DNA of 64,000 nucleotides, taken from contig JAWNZC010000314.1 in assembly GCA_035771165.1 (NCBI GenBank), positions 1,289,501-1,353,500 of the forward strand, read 5' to 3'. Shown here piece by piece: positions 11,493 to 21,875 of the stretch. The position numbers and the translations under genes are program-made. Origin of the DNA: Paragorgia papillata. Lineage: Eukaryota > Cnidaria > Anthozoa > Scleralcyonacea > Coralliidae. Numbering within the stretch: the first letter of the stretch is position 1; every line of letters begins with the position of its first letter. The notes beneath the pieces are model-generated. The model saw nothing but the letters and a program-made list of their open reading frames with translations, had not been told where the DNA came from and did no database searches.

Positions 11493-14400
11493 CAGTACTA
11501 TCAAACTGTATTAAAATAGTAAAATAAAATATTTGAGATACTGTATAAATATTGCAGAAAGTATATTAATTAAAAAAAATAATATTTTATGATATTGTGT
11601 TATGATTGAGGTGTTTTATACTAAATTACAATAAGAATCAATGTTTCAACATGATTCTTTTTTCATTCCCCAATACTGTATGTTACATGTACATGTAATT
11701 TTTTGATAATTTTTTCAGATGGATATTTCTGCAGTTTTAAATGCAACAGATGGGATTCTTGAGGAACTTGGACTAGTAAAAGTAGGTGACAGAATAAACC
11801 TCATTGCCTTTTGCAAAAGTGTTCAGCAGAAGAGTGAACCAACACAAACGTCACAGGAAGATGTTATTAAGAAGAAAAAAGCACTCCTTGAAGCCTTTAT
11901 AACAAAGAAAAGAATTAAGACATCAGGGAATAGCAATAGGTTTACATGTACGTCAATCCAAGAAAAGAAAGAAAAAATCAAAACCAAAAAAATACACTTG
12001 GGTTGGAAGCATTGTAGAGAAGAAGATGGAGCATACACCTTTGTCCCCTTATCAAAAGGAGGAGGTAGTCGAACAGTTGATGTGCCAGTAACAATGAGTA
12101 AATTCGAATTGTATCAAACATGTAAAGATCTTTTTTTTCCAAATGGACAATCAATATTTGGAAAAGCTGATGACATGGTCATAGAGATGTCCAACTTTAA
12201 AGATGAAAAGATTGGTGAAACTCTCACTGTTGGGGAAAAAACAGTGCCATTCAATATTAACAACTATGTGGAAGCATATAAAATCAAGACAGTAAGACTG
12301 TACCTGCGATCGAGAAAACTGTGTGACGACCATGAAAGTGATGATGAACTAGATCATCAACCCTTTGAAATTGAATCTGATGATGTTATGCCAATGATAA
12401 GGGTGAACGAGGGAGTCTCATTAATTGATTCATCTGAAGATAGAAAGGCTCTAATAGAGAAACAAGATAAAGCATATCAAGTCTCTTTAGAAACTGACAG
12501 GAAGAAAGAAGCTGACCTGGAAAGAAAAAGTCGAGAAGAAAAACGCAAAGAAAGACTTCAAAATGCAAGAAAGGATAGAGTATTTCCTGAACCCAATAAT
12601 AATTTTGTAACCATGAAGATCAGACACCCGTCTTTGGGGCTACAATCAAGAAGATTTCCAACCCATACTTTGATGAGCTCTGTTTATGATTGGGCAGGTT
12701 CCTTAAGTACTGAACCCGAACATTTTACACTAAACGATCCACTAGGAATTCTACTACCCCCAAGCAGTGAGTTGTTGGACAGATGCACATTGACTATGGT
12801 CGGGTGCTTGGAAGGAACCCCATCACTGTCAACTTCTAGTGATGAAATTAATTTTTTAGGGTTTGGACCAACACTAGACACAAGTGACTGGGGTGAATGG
12901 TCTACTGAGTATAATGAAGAGGAATTATCAATTATTGAAATTCCAGAAGACTCACCGTTAGTATATATTATATAATATTATCTTAAATCAAGAAAGCATA
13001 AAGTGAGAGAGGGATTAATGTATAGTAATGGGTCTAGTCCCATGACTCCCATCCTAATTCCTCTTAAGTTATTTTTAGATCTTGCAAGATAATCCTCGCG
13101 CGTAACTCACGACTTGTTGAGCAGTCGAAAATGACATTATAGATGTCCTATACAAACGACCAATTTTTAATCCCTGAGCCCGGGCGTAGGCCCGAAGACC
13201 CAGAACCCAATGAGGGTGCTAATCTCGACATACGTGGACACCATTTACATGCGAAATTACACGCGCAATGAAAAGCTGAAAGTAATATATATATATATAT
13301 ATGTTATCAATTCCACAACTTGCGCGGTTCGGATAGCAGGGTACTGGTAACTAACCTGTTAAATTATTCAAATTATTTAAATTTACGTCAGCAAATTATA
13401 ATTTATGATCGGTTGGATTACGAAATAATTTTCCAATGGATCATGACGAAAGAAATCTTTGCCAGAAAAAATGGTTTCAGCTAAAATGTACATTTAATAT
13501 TACTATGGAAAAAGACCAAAGAAAGAAGGCTAAGAAGAGATGTGGCAGTGAGAAGAGGCAACAATAAATACGACTTAAAACCACTGAAAAAAGCCTAAAA
13601 CTTACGATAAAGACCGAAAACGATGCCGACCGAAGTGTATTACTGAAAGAACAAGGATGTGTCCTGAAACTGTTCAAGGCTGGTAAATAATTCTGCTCTG
13701 GTGTGTTCTACTTAACTCAAGAGAGAATGAAGAAGACGTTTTGAAACAAACGGCTTTTTAGATCTTGAAGAGAACTGAACGATGCCTTATTTATTTTCAA
13801 CAACGAAAAAAGTAAGAAATCGCGAACGAGAAAAACAATCCGAAGAGAGTAGAATGATGGCAGTGTTTGTGGTGACAAAAGCCAGTTTTAGCTGAGTTAA
13901 CTGAACAGAAGAAATCTTAAAAAGAAAACTCAATATAAAAAATGCATATTAAGCAGGCGAGGGGTTGTTGCATTCATGTATTTCAAGTTATATTACTACA
14001 CGAGGATTTTAGAAAAGATAAACTCTTTTCCTTTATGAGGAGTCTTGACTGTTGTCAATTCTTGAGTAAAAATTTTAATAAAACCTTTTCATAATGCAAT
14101 TCTTCGACAAAACGTAGTTCACTCCTATGACTTTTCCCCACCATTTTGGTTTCCCAAAACGAACGAGTGTAAACTGCCACGCAAAAATCATGGTAGGTGT
14201 CACATGCTATGACTAATACTATAATTTGATGATTGGCTATCTCAAGATCTAAAAATAACTAAAAGAGGAATTAGGATACGATGGAGGTAGACCCATATTA
14301 CTATACATTTATACTGTCTTGCTTAAATTTAGTATTGTATAGAATTACTGGGAATATGTACTGGAAATATGTGTATGCAATAACCCCATACATGTATCAG

Positions 14401-16382
14401 CTAGTGTACTTTCTTGTACATTGATAACTCTGTATTTCCTAATCCATTCATTTTCTGCAATTTATTAAAATCATATTATATTTTTAGAAGTAACGCTTCC
14501 ATTATTCACTCATCTGATCAAGACAATCCTACCCAGCAACAATCATCATCAACCAGGTAGCTGGAATCTATAATGGACTACTTTATATTTGGTTTCAGTA
14601 TTCAAAGTATTCAAATGTTCTTCTTCCTAGACTTGACAGACATCTGTCATATGTAGCATAAGAAATATATATATATATATATTAAATATGTTGTATGAGA
14701 TCTCCTAATAGAGAGAGCCCAAATATACATATTAAGCGTTATGGTTTCTTTTTGGACTACAGTAACAGTACCTCGCTACTTTGCTTTAACGTTTGAAAAA
14801 TATTATATTTCGTAAGACAAATTCATTAAAACTCGTATTTCATTTTTAGAAATAATGCTTCTGTTATCCACCCATCCGATCAAGACAATTCTACCCAGCA
14901 ACAATCATCATCAACCAGGTAGTTGGAATCTATAATGGACAACTTCTAACTATCCTTCTCATCTTAGGTGGTAATGATAACCACAAACTACACAGCGTTT
15001 CATTTTTAAACTTGGCACCGACACTGTACATGACCTCAAGGAACACTTTTCATTTATTTAATTTCATACAAGTTTTTCAATTTAATTTTTTTATATAGCT
15101 TATAATTATAAATTATATAGCTTAAGTGAAGTAATTTATTCATTAGTTTGTTAAGCTTTATATCTCTCCTGTATTTGATTGGTGATTTTCAAGTTATGTC
15201 ACCCTTTTGGATAAACCCTATTTTGTTTGTTTTTCATAATATTTTACTCTGATGAGGGTCCCCGCTCGAAACACCAGTATATTGTCCCAAAAACTCTTGG
15301 TAGTTAACCACATTTCTTGCTTTGTTGTACATTAATATCAGTTTTATACAAGTAACACCCTTCTTTGCTTTATTTGTAGATTCATCAGGATTAGAAGGGT
15401 GCAGGTCATGTCTGATATGATTGAAATATTTAAGGATTCATCACTAATGGAAGCTTATATAAAAATCACAATGATTAATGCCCATGGACAGGCAGAAGCA
15501 GGATCAGATGCAAATGGGGTCTTCAGAGATGCACTGTCAGCATTCTGGAAAGACTTTGAAAACTCCTGCATGATTGGAGAAGATGAACGCATACCAGTCA
15601 TAAGGCATGACTTTCAAGCATCTGAGTGGGAGGCCATAGGAAGAATCCTTGTAAAAGGATTTCATCAACTTAATTTTTTCCCTATTAAGTTGAACAAGGC
15701 ATTCCTTATTGCCACCTTATTTGGAGAAAGTGAGGTCTCGCAGGAAATTCTTCTTGATTCCTTCTTAGCCTATCTGTCTAAAGATGAAAGGGCTTTGGTC
15801 ATGCATGCCCTAGATAATACTTTGGACGATGAACAGAGCGACGAGTGGCTTGATTTTTTAGATAGATTTGGATGCAAGCGAGTTCCAACTCCAGAAGACT
15901 GCAGGGATACAATTTTAGAAATTGCCCACAAAGAGCAAATTCAAGCTGGTCAGTACATAATTGATTGCTGGCGTATGGCATTCTGTGGTTTGAAGGCTGT
16001 CATATCTAGCCCCTCAGAACTCATAGCTGTATTCGAGAGGGCCATCCCAACAAACAAGAAAGTGATCAATCTCCTCAAAGTTATGCCAGAGCCCCAAAAT
16101 AATGCACAGAGAGATGCTCTTGCCTATCTTAAGCGATACTTGAGAGGTCTAGATGATGAAACCTTAAGAAAAGTTTTGCGATTCCTAACAGGAGCAAACA
16201 TGATTTGTGTGGAAAAGATTGATGTCATATTCACTTGTCTCGATGGCTTTGCAAGACGCCCTATTGCTCATACGTGTGCACCATCTTTGGAATTGCCTTC
16301 GACATACCAGAATTTAGCAGAATTTAGACAAGAGATGAACAACATTATTGACAGTGAATTCTGGGAAATAGACATTATGTAA
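10096..16382 (+). CDS. transposon-borne SAM/HECT E3 ubiquitin ligase-like protein (6 exons, 837 aa)
   Basis: Inferred exons are 10096-10164, 10345-10410, 11719-12956, 14488-14556, 14850-14918 and 15380-16382. All junctions are GT-AG, the phases agree, and the joined frame is open for 838 codons including TAA. Residues about 20-80 look like a SAM domain, ending in LGLVKVGDRINLI. A conserved block at about 150-260 contains LFFPNGQSIFG. Residues about 340-410 resemble a ubiquitin/UBX-like fold (VTMKIRHPSLG). Residues 505-837 are a HECT domain with GSDANGVFRDALSAFW and LRFLTGANMI. The putative catalytic Cys803 in AHTCAPSLELPSTY is 34 residues from the end, as usual for HECT. The family resembles the G2/M-phase-specific-ligase-like genes found in many copies in fish and cnidarians. 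It would accept ubiquitin on Cys803 and pass it to a target; the target is unknown. The N-lobe seems short, so full ligase activity is not assured. Confidence 0.85.
10493..10564. repeat. 72-bp hairpin element in HECT intron 2
   Basis: The arms TTAAAGG(T)TGATATCCAGCG and its reverse complement (CGCTGGATATCACCTTTAA) are near-perfect over 22 bp and flank a loop of about 27 bases. The ends are TTAA. It could be a minimal MITE, or a structured RNA in the intron. Confidence 0.7.
10826..11230. repeat. tandem minisatellite, 32-bp unit, in HECT intron 2
   Basis: About 12-13 copies of a unit made of GGAATTTCCAGGGGAGGGGG plus TTGAATCTACTT. The first copies end in AAACCAGTT instead. The plus strand carries four-to-five-G runs in every unit, so clustered G-quadruplexes are possible. 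It lies between exons 2 and 3 and is unrelated to the terminal array. Confidence 0.92.
11231..11718. other. rest of HECT intron 2, no gene seen
   Basis: AT-rich intron sequence with a TA microsatellite (about 11454-11486) and repeated ACATGTAC words. The 3' end has a normal polypyrimidine tract and CAG acceptor at 11716-11718. Confidence 0.6.
13010..14315. mobile_element. about 1.3-kb non-autonomous DNA element in HECT intron 3
   Basis: Inverted ends of about 65 bp: the left contains TGTATAGTAATGGGTCTA, CCTAATTCCTCTT and AGTTATTTTTAGATCTTG. The right (14236-14313) carries the same words inverted. The interior has no convincing protein. No certain target duplication was found, so exact borders are approximate. 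Its presence lengthens intron 3 without disturbing the flanking splice sites. Confidence 0.65.
14488..14918 (+). repeat. tandemly duplicated 69-bp microexon pair of the HECT gene
   Basis: Exons 4 (14488-14556) and 5 (14850-14918) are both exactly 69 nt, share phase and splice sites, and encode near-identical 23-residue Ser/Gln-rich linkers ending QQQSSSTR. Flanking intron sequence is also shared (GGTAG(C/T)TGGAATCTATAATGGAC after each). This is a local exon duplication. Because each copy keeps the frame, either can be skipped without breaking the protein. Confidence 0.85.
14919..15379. other. HECT intron 5, no gene seen
   Basis: AT-rich intron. Around 15245-15275 the words GATGAGGGTCC and CGAAAC occur, as in the ends of Penelope-type elements. 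No coding potential is seen. Confidence 0.5.
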
Positions 16383-17311
16383 GTTTAATATGGTGATTAG
16401 TGAGGGGTGTAGCGAGAAAAAGTGGTGCTCAGGGCAAAGATGTGGATGTCGCTCCTATAATAATTGCAAAATTTAATTCAAACCATCTACAAAAATTACA
16501 CAAATGATAACAAAACATCCCCCTTCACCTCCCAGCCCTCTACACCGGTACACCCCTTATTACCATACATTAATGTTGCTGTTATTGTATTTTAAAGGAA
16601 GAGTTAATCATGACTCTAACTGGAATGTTATTGACTTAGCATGCGTTTTGTTTCTCGTTTATTGGCATGCATCCTTTACATTTACAAAAAGATATTTGTA
16701 AAGAATATCAAGTTCTAAAAGGTTTATATTTTTAAAATAACATCTTTGCACGAAATAACCTGAGTCAGCAATGTAAGTTTATTTCTGTAATAATAACATG
16801 ATGAAACATTGAATGTGAATGTTAACTCCCGAGAAGTAAGTAGCTATTCTATATGTTATTTCCTGAAACTGAGGTAACTATAGTGTTGGTTATTCACCGA
16901 GACATGAATTGCAATGTGAATAACCAACATGTAGTTACTTTGGTTTCGGGAACTAACCTACTAGACTCTAGTACTTAGTTCACCTTTGAAAAGTATGTTC
17001 CTAACAATATCAATTTCCAAATGTTGGAGGACATGGTTTCGACATGTGCATATATGATTCAGCTATAGGCAGACTATTAATGAAGTTCTGTTTTGTGCCC
17101 CCACTCGAGATCACAAGATGACTGTGGCAGGAGCTGGATGCACTTTGATTGAATAGGCAGTTAAAAAAAACTCGACAGTATTATCACCAAAGTCGATTAT
17201 CTGCAGCATTGGTCCATTTGCCACCTTTGAGTTATCCAGACAAACACAGCAACTACATGTATGTTAATTTCAAATGATTAAGGAATACACATGGTTTTTT
17301 TGTCCCAGGAA
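16383..17311. other. intergenic region between the convergent genes, with a palindrome
   Basis: Between the HECT stop and a hAT-type insertion there is no gene. An inverted repeat spans about 16860-16955: the left arm includes ACTATAGTGTTGGTTATTCAC and the right arm GTGAATAACCAACATGTAGT. AATAAA-like words occur but no cleavage site can be assigned. Confidence 0.6.
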
Positions 17312-17950
17312 TAGAGGTGTGCAAATCCGATCTGATCGGATTCGTTCGGATTTGGAGCAATAATATTCACTTCGGATCGCATCGGATTGGAAAAGTTGTT
17401 CGGTTGTCGGATCGTATCGTATCCCGATTACCAAGTTCGAAAATCACTACACAATAGTAAGAGTATTTTATTTAGTTTTGATTTTTTGTTCTTAAGTTAA
17501 TCTATTACTTTCTATTTTTGTGCTTCTTGAATAATATCTTCTTTTAAAGCCCTTCGCATGCGATTTTCACTCTCAAATCGGAGAGAAAGGCCAACAAACA
17601 AGTCTGTTTGTTCAAATCACACTACTGAAGATTTTGTCGGATTTTATTGGATTTTTTTGGATCCGGATCGGAATGCTTTATCAAACTCGGATCGGATCGG
17701 ATCGGATTCGGATCTGACAATTTCAGATCGGGTCGGATTTTGATTTCAAACATTAACCAATAGACCTTTCCTCACGAAGTACGTGGATGACGCATTAAGA
17801 GATTTGATTGGCTCTCGTAAAACTTCGGACAACTTTAGACATTAACCAATCAAATTTGTCAAAAAGAAAGATCACATGATCCATTCACTTCATGCAGAAA
17901 GGTCTATTGTCGGATTGTAAGCGTCCAATCCGATCCGATGCACACCTCTA
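17312..17950. mobile_element. hAT-type non-autonomous element, 639 bp
   Basis: The ends TAGAGGTGTGCA...TGCACACCTCTA are flanked by a perfect 8-bp duplication CCCAGGAA (17304-17311 and 17951-17958). The interior is rich in GATCGGAT/ATCCGATC words near both ends. A smaller element is nested at about 17759-17908. The TIR form and 8-bp duplication are those of hAT elements. No transposase is present. Confidence 0.9.
17759..17908. mobile_element. small palindromic element nested in the hAT MITE
   Basis: The ends CAATAGACCTTTC and GAAAGGTCTATTG are perfect inverted repeats flanking about 125 bp of non-coding sequence. It interrupts the GATCGGAT-rich terminal region of the hAT element, so it inserted later. 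Confidence 0.65.
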
Positions 17951-17958
17951 CCCAGGAA

Positions 17959-18269
17959 CATTATATGCCTCTGGGATTATATAACCAACTAATATTCTTA
18001 GTTATTCATTTGATTCAGTTCTCCAAACCCGGTTTTTGGGTAGCTGAGCTCCCTACAAAGAACAAAGGAAACCAATTCAAAGGTGAACTAAAACTATATA
18101 GTTTCCTATCTGAATAAACGTTGTGTTTTTCACAGGTGTTTTTGTCAATTAAATACATGTAAAGTGCACTTCATGTGCCTCTTTAGCATCTTGTTATAAA
18201 ACAAACAAAATTTAATCCGTGTTCCACTCACATGTGTATTGGATGTCTTGTTATGAAAATAAGTAGAGA
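17959..18269. other. short intergenic stretch after the hAT MITE
   Basis: No gene. The word AAAGGTGAACTA at 18077-18088 is the inverse of TAGTTCACCTTT at 16976-16987. The integrase 3' untranslated region probably lies here, because that gene is read leftward and stops at 18270. Confidence 0.45.
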
Positions 18270-19526
18270 CTATAATAAGTTTCGAATCTCTTCTGTCAGT
18301 ACCGAGAACAAAATTACTGCATCCTCTGCTGTCTTTGGCATCTCAAGATTTTTTTCTTGCATTATTATTGATGCTAATTCACAAAATTCATCAGCACAAC
18401 CAGTTTCTGGAGATCTGTAACAGCATCTCTGTTCAGCAACCTCAATGTCATCTAATGAAACTGGTGTTATTAAGTTTCTTGCAGCGTTCATTTCTGGGAG
18501 AAAATAAAGTAGGTCAGGACGACCACTTGGAGAATCGACATTTGTTGTTGGCCTTATTCTGTGCAAATTCCATTGTTCTGCAAACTTGTACAGTTCATCC
18601 CGTAAAACTTGCATGAAGCAAAATTTAAGACATTCATCATGTACAACATCTCCGTCAAAAAAAATACCACATTCCCTCATGTCCTTGAAAAATCTGATCC
18701 ACCAATCTGTCCACCCTTTTCTTAGACTACCCCACCAGGCCTCAATACGCTGATTCGAGGTTGATTTACCAAACAGAAAGCTATTTTCTTTGCTGTGAAA
18801 GTAACGTTGTATAGCAGCAATATTGACATTTTCTGTTCCACAATCTGCCCTTATCAATCTGGGAGTGCCCCCAATTTGGCGAACACAGTCAACATAGTAC
18901 TGAGCTACAATAAAAGGATCATTGTTAGAAGGGCCAACTTCTAGCCACATAATTCGTCTACTGTATCCATCAATAGCTCCATGTATACAGAAGCCAAATG
19001 GCTTCAATTTATCGTACCCGTCTATATGCCATAAGTGATTTGGTCCCTCCGTTTTATACTGTCTTCTCATCAATCGATGTTTAGACCTTGCTTCCACCCC
19101 TTCCGGATCCAGAATTTTTAAAAGGTTTCTAACAGTATCTTTGTCAACACAAAGGTCATAGGCGTGTGAAAGTCTTTGGGTCATTTGTCTATACCCAATA
19201 CTACTTCCACTACCACGCAATTCCATTTCCAAGCATCGACAAACCTCTTCAAGATCGCTACGATTTATTCGTCTCCCAAGACCACGAGACCTTAGAATTA
19301 TTTTTAGTTGACGCATACTCAAATAATAACCATGCATTAATCCAATCAGCAGTAAGATCTCTTTGTAATTCATTCCCAAATGAAAGTAACGTTCAATGAT
19401 ATCTTCACGTTCGACATTCCCTTGTTGTAGAGTAGGTAGATAGGGAGGTAACACTGCGTAACATATAAATGTATCTCCGATTACGAGCAAAATAATTACA
19501 AAAATAACGATATTCAAGTTCGCCAT
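18270..19526 (-). CDS. DDE integrase-like transposase of the giant transposon (418 aa)
   Basis: Single open exon on the minus strand; ATG at 19526 in a good context (AACATGG). After a helical N-terminal region (about 60-150), the rve-type integrase core starts near residue 160. Candidate catalytic residues are D169 (LWHIDGYDKLKP), D228 (LIRADCGTEN) and E262 (NQRIEAWWG), with 33 residues between the last two, close to the D35E spacing of integrases. The WHIDG, IDGYSRRIMWLE and PSGRPD motifs match an integrase-core family widespread in invertebrates and fish. It would cut and join the element's ends. The first 24 residues are strongly hydrophobic, which is odd for a nuclear enzyme; the true start could be a later Met or lie in an unseen exon. 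The gene converges on the HECT gene and starts about 70 bp inside the right array. Confidence 0.88.
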   Translation of the reverse strand: MANLNIVIFVIILLVIGDTFICYAVLPPYLPTLQQGNVEREDIIERYFHLGMNYKEILLLIGLMHGYYLSMRQLKIILRSRGLGRRINRSDLEEVCRCLEMELRGSGSSIGYRQMTQRLSHAYDLCVDKDTVRNLLKILDPEGVEARSKHRLMRRQYKTEGPNHLWHIDGYDKLKPFGFCIHGAIDGYSRRIMWLEVGPSNNDPFIVAQYYVDCVRQIGGTPRLIRADCGTENVNIAAIQRYFHSKENSFLFGKSTSNQRIEAWWGSLRKGWTDWWIRFFKDMRECGIFFDGDVVHDECLKFCFMQVLRDELYKFAEQWNLHRIRPTTNVDSPSGRPDLLYFLPEMNAARNLITPVSLDDIEVAEQRCCYRSPETGCADEFCELASIIMQEKNLEMPKTAEDAVILFSVLTEEIRNLL

Positions 19527-19599
19527 GTTTTAACTTTCAGTCCAATAACACTCCAATTGTAGGAATGAGCCAGCAAACAATAGCTCATCGGTAAAAAAA

Positions 19600-20155
19600 A
19601 GTCAAGCGCAAGAAAAAAAACTAAGGGCGAGAAAAAAAACTAAGCGCGAGAAAAAAACTAAGGGCGAGAAAAAAAACTAAGCGCGAGAAAAAAAACTAAG
19701 CGCGAGAAGAAAAACTAAGCGCGAGAAAAAAAACTAAGCGCGAGAAAAAAAACTAAGCGCGAGAAAAAAAACTAAGCGCGAGAAAAAAAACTAAGGGCGA
19801 GAAAAAAAACTAAGGGCGAGAAAAAAAACTAAGGGCGAGAAAAAAACTAAGGGCGAGAAAAAAAACTAAGCGCGAGAAAAAAAACTAAGCGCGAGAAGAA
19901 AAACTAAGCGCGAGAAAAAAAACTAAGCGCGAGAAAAAAAAATAAGGGCGAGAAAAAAAACTAAGCGCGAGAAAAAAAACTAAGCGCGAGAAAAAAAACT
20001 AAGGGCGAGAAAAAAAACTAAGGGCGAGAAAAAAAACTAAGGGCGAGAAAAAAAACTAAGCGCGAGAAAAAAAACTAAGGGCGAGAAAAAAAACTAGGGA
20101 CGAGAAAAAAAACTAAGGGCGAGAAAAAAAACTAAGGGCAAGAAAAAGAAAACTA
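19600..20155. repeat. right subterminal minisatellite of the giant transposon
   Basis: About 29 copies of the same 18-19-bp unit as the left array, inverted (CTAAGCGCGAGAAAAAAAA and the CTAAGGGCGAG version). It is about one third as long as the left array, so the two terminal arrays are no longer symmetrical. The integrase ATG at 19526 is just inside it. Confidence 0.95.
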
Positions 20156-20212
20156 AGCACGATATTGGTAATATCAAGCACAAAATTAGTATGGCACTAA
20201 TCGGGCTCCGTA
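20133..20212. repeat. right terminal inverted repeat of the giant transposon
   Basis: Reverse complement of 8421-8500 with only minor differences, ending GGCACTAATCGGGCTCCGTA. It is followed directly by AAAC (20213-20216), the right target duplication. Confidence 0.9.
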
Positions 20213-20236
20213 AAACTGCAAAAATATTACTTTTAA

Positions 20237-20917
20237 GGTGGCTCCATACAGTTTCTTGAAAAATGGAAAATACAAGTTTGAGAGTCCAAAACACGTGCAC
20301 AAACAATTCGGAAAAAGAATAAAACTAAATGTTATGCATAGTTAAACAGTCTGACAATCAAAAAACTGTTACCTAATAAATAGCAACAGTTGTTGCTATG
20401 GCAACAATTACGTTTCAAAATGGCTGCCAATTACCCTTCAAACTAATTTAATTCAAAAAAAAACTTTGCTGACCTCGAATTTTTCTTTCATGAAAACTTT
20501 TCTTGAAGTATGAATAATCAATAGGCTGATTTAAAAAAAAATTCTGTACAACGAATAATATTTTTTTTTGAAAAATCATGTTTGTTAATTTTTAAAAAAT
20601 TTGGATCTACAGAATTTTTTTTAAATCGGCTTATTGATTACTCATACTTCAAGAAAAGTTTTAATGAAAGAAAAGTGAGGGGTCACCAAAGTTTTTTTCG
20701 AATTAAATTAGTTTGAAGGGTAATCGGCAGCCATTTTGAAACGTCATTGTGCCATATGAACAACTGTTGCTATTTACTTGGTAACAGACTGTTTGATTGT
20801 CAGACTGTTTAACTATGCATAACATTTAGTTTTATTCTTTTTCCGAATTGTTTATGCACGTGTTTCGGACTCTCAAACTTGTATTTTCCATTTTTCTAGA
20901 AACTGTATGGAGCCACC
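20237..20917. mobile_element. foldback element copy A with TTAA borders
   Basis: Long inverted arms start GGTGGCTCCATACAGTTTCT and pair with the right side ending GGAGCCACC. TTAA flanks both sides (20233-20236, 20918-20921). Arms of about 300 bp meet near a short centre. There is no coding sequence. The TTAA target is that of piggyBac-like elements, but the assignment is only by target. Confidence 0.75.
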
Positions 20918-20933
20918 TTAAGTGTTCCTTTAA

Positions 20934-21612
20934 GGTGGCTCCACGCAGCTTCTTGAAAAATGGAAAATACAAGTTTGAGAGTCAAAAACACGTGCATAAA
21001 CAATTCGGAAAAGAATAAAACTGAATGTTATGCATAGTTAAACAGTTTGACAATCAAAAACTGTTACCAAATGAACAGCAACAGTTGTTGCTATGGCAAC
21101 AATGACGTTTCAAAATGGCTGCCAATTACCCTTGAAACTAATTTAATTCGAAAAAAACTTTGGTGACCCCCAATTTTTTTTTTCATTAAAACTTTTCTTG
21201 AAGTATGAGTGATCAATTGGCCGATTTTAAAATAATTCTGTAGAACGAATAATTTTTTTCTCCGGAAAAATCATGTTCGTTAATTTTTAAAAAATTTCGT
21301 TTCACATAATTTTTTTTAAATCATCCTATTGATTACTCATACTTCAAGAAACGTTTTAATGAAATAAAAATTGGGGGTCACCAAAGTTTTTTTCGAATTA
21401 AATTAGTTGGAAGGGTAATTGGCCGCCATTTTGAAAAGTCATTGTTGCCATAGCAACAACTGTTGCTATTTATTTGGTAACAGTTTTTGATTGTCAGACT
21501 GTTTAACTATGCATAACATCTAGTTTTATTATTTTTCCGAATTGTTTAAATCACGTATTTTGGACTCTCAAACTTATATTTTCCATTTTTCAAGAAACTG
21601 TGTGCAGCCACC
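20934..21612. mobile_element. foldback element copy B with TTAA borders
   Basis: Second copy of the same element, 12 bp after the first, with the same arms (GGTGGCTCCACGCAGCTTCT at the left, GCAGCCACC at the right) and TTAA at 20930-20933 and 21613-21616. With both copies removed, the flanks read AAGTGTTCCTTTAAATAAGAC, which matches the local repeat at 8353-8374. Confidence 0.75.
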
Positions 21613-21616
21613 TTAA

Positions 21617-21875
21617 ATAAGACAACGTTTTAAGAAATAAAATTTTCGTTTCATGTAATCTTTTTCTCAAGAATCTCCCAATTCGGTTGAGGCAGGGGCG
21701 ATTTAGTTTAAATGACCGACACTGAGTAATAGCGTCCAAATATGCATTCAAACTATACATGAGTTCGAATACTTGCAGGTGCTAAACACAAGCTTTTGGT
21801 TCTTCTGAATTATATACCTCAATACTATACTGCACTCTGTATAAAAACAAAATGAAATGAAGAAAGCACTTAAAT
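21617..21875. other. remnant of the host repeat, no gene seen
   Basis: Continues the repeat family of 6991-8416 (AAATTTTCGTTTCATGTAATC). No coding potential is seen. Confidence 0.45.

Larger units (their letters stand above)
8421..20212. mobile_element. 11.8-kb DNA transposon encoding a HECT protein and a DDE integrase
   Basis: The ends are inverted copies beginning TACGGAGCCCGATTAGTGCC and continuing for about 80 bp almost without mismatch (8421-8500 against 20133-20212). AAAC is duplicated at both borders (8417-8420 and 20213-20216), and the flanks rejoin into a copy of the local repeat. Inside each end lies a tandem array of a 19-bp unit, about 1.55 kb on the left and 0.55 kb on the right. 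Two convergent genes fill the middle: HECT-like (+) and integrase-like (-). At least four smaller elements are nested in introns or intergenic DNA. Both genes still read open, so the copy is young or maintained. The integrase type suggests the eukaryotic IS3-like (IS3EU-type) group, but this is a judgement from motifs only. Confidence 0.9.
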
